Shown here in pieces: positions 63,314 through 64,000 of a stretch of 64,000 nt of DNA. The stretch comes from Methylotuvimicrobium sp. KM2 (GTDB lineage: Bacteria; Pseudomonadota; Gammaproteobacteria; Methylococcales; Methylomonadaceae). The first letter of the stretch is position 1, and every line of letters starts with the position of its first letter. A program made the translations under genes and the position numbers. The notes under the pieces are model-generated. The model searched no databases, was not told where the DNA came from, and saw only the letters and a program-made list of their open reading frames with translations. The stretch is taken from NCBI RefSeq assembly GCF_038051925.1, contig NZ_CP150634.1, positions 4,224,300 through 4,288,299 of the forward strand, in the 5' to 3' direction.

Positions 63314-64000
63314 TTGTCTAAATTGTTTCATGCTCGTTCCTTAGCTCATTTTTACTTATGGCTATTGCTGTATTTATCGGGCGCCATGACCGCAAACGCG
63401 GCCAACATTGAAATCGAACTCGATTCGCCGCGCAATTACGGCTACAGCCTTGGCGACAAAATCACCCTGACGGCCCATATCGGGGTACCGTTATTCTATA
63501 CACTGGAATCTGGCTTTCTGCCGGCCCCTGGCCCGGTCAACGAATGGCTTAGGCTTGATAGTATCGAATCAATACCAAACAAATCAGGAAAAGACTACTC
63601 GCTTGCGATCACCTATCAGGTTTTCAAGAGCGTACGCGCCACCGAGGAACTGACGATCCCGCCATTGCCGATTCGCTTCATGCACCGAGGCAATCCTGAA
63701 ATTGAAACGCTTCCGCCTTGGACTTTCAGTTATCATCCGCTGATTCCAATAAACAAAGCGGACCGCGACATCGAGCCTAAACCGGAAGTGCCGCCGCGCC
63801 TGATCGATGCGACTTCGCACCACCGCGCCTTGACTTATTTGCTCGGGGTATCTTCGATTATATTGCTCTATATCGTGTGGTTTTACGGCAAAATCCCGTT
63901 TCTCGAACGTTACAGCGGCTCATTCGGCAAAGCCTGCCGGGAACTCAAAAAACTCAAAAAGTTGCCGCAATCGAAGGCCGTGACCTTACAGGCCCTGCAA
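63314..64000 (+). CDS. mxaA: MxaA-like protein, N-terminal part (runs off the window)
   Basis: The frame is open from before 63314 to the window end (229 codons shown). From TTG 63314 or 63323 it gives a signal peptide (FHARSLAHFYLWLLLYLSGA, then MTANA) and a mature part starting ANIEIELDSPRNYGYSLGDK. The C-terminal part seen has a membrane helix (ALTYLLGVSSIILLYIVWF) and a basic cytoplasmic stretch (RELKKLKKL). The layout (periplasmic immunoglobulin-like domain, then anchor) and position after mxaRS fit MxaA, needed for calcium insertion in methanol dehydrogenase. The only ATG (63386) would cut off the signal peptide, so a TTG start just behind the repeat is favoured. Confidence 0.7.
   Translation, partial: MSKLFHARSLAHFYLWLLLYLSGAMTANAANIEIELDSPRNYGYSLGDKITLTAHIGVPLFYTLESGFLPAPGPVNEWLRLDSIESIPNKSGKDYSLAITYQVFKSVRATEELTIPPLPIRFMHRGNPEIETLPPWTFSYHPLIPINKADRDIEPKPEVPPRLIDATSHHRALTYLLGVSSIILLYIVWFYGKIPFLERYSGSFGKACRELKKLKKLPQSKAVTLQALQ

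Overview
The window looks like a chromosome segment of a gammaproteobacterial (type I) methanotroph, close to the Methylomicrobium/Methylotuvimicrobium group. The left edge carries the start of a periplasmic PQQ methanol dehydrogenase, most like the lanthanide type XoxF, divergent from a NarL-type response regulator. The right edge carries mxaR, mxaS and the start of mxaA, accessory genes of the calcium methanol dehydrogenase. Genus is inference; no rRNA or tRNA gene was seen.

Layout. 1-1.3 kb: xoxF start and response regulator. 1.5-4.1 kb: three-gene lipid/glycan modification operon (GT2, LAB_N-type protein, ArnT-like transferase). 4.4-15 kb: an inorganic-carbon module with a SulP transporter behind a good sigma-54 promoter, the divergent DabA-DabB pair, a DUF2490 outer-membrane protein, and an NtrB/NtrC-like kinase and sigma-54 activator. 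15.9-22.3 kb: MxaD-like secreted protein, an 88-aa helical protein, a beta-CASP nuclease, CorA, and a RimK/aspartoacylase-like pair. 22.4-29.7 kb: accessory zone with a frameshifted antitoxin, a RelE-type toxin-antitoxin pair, a broken REP-associated transposase, an internally duplicated PEP-CTERM protein and a MalT-like regulator. 29.9-49 kb: housekeeping (rimO, accA, rarA, lolA, aroE, hemB, mlaC-like, cmoAB, a TetR regulator, pgsA, uvrC, uracil-DNA glycosylase, pmbA, tldD). 49-58.2 kb: BamC-like lipoprotein, Nit hydrolase, yhdP, rng, maf, rlmH in the usual gammaproteobacterial order. 58.6-64 kb: orphan membrane protein, an IS110-family element, then mxaR-mxaS-mxaA.

The striking feature is the repeat content. 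Nearly every intergenic space over 150 bp holds mobile-looking palindromic modules that share a common core and are nested in one another. They include a 63-64 bp hairpin found four times at the same site with matched 5-bp flanks, a 123-bp MITE with an apparent 12-bp target duplication, large composites, and heptanucleotide arrays with different units. Two repeats lie so close to genes (bamC-like and mxaA) that they appear to have altered the translation start.

The most interesting single object is the IS110-family insertion at 59675-60998. It sits in the core of one of these repeats. Its long left non-coding end folds on paper into two loops whose sides match, respectively, the target flanks and the element's own ends, as in the bridge RNAs of IS110 recombinases. 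Joining its two ends would create a sigma-70 promoter with 17-bp spacing. The target sequence recurs in other repeat copies in the window.
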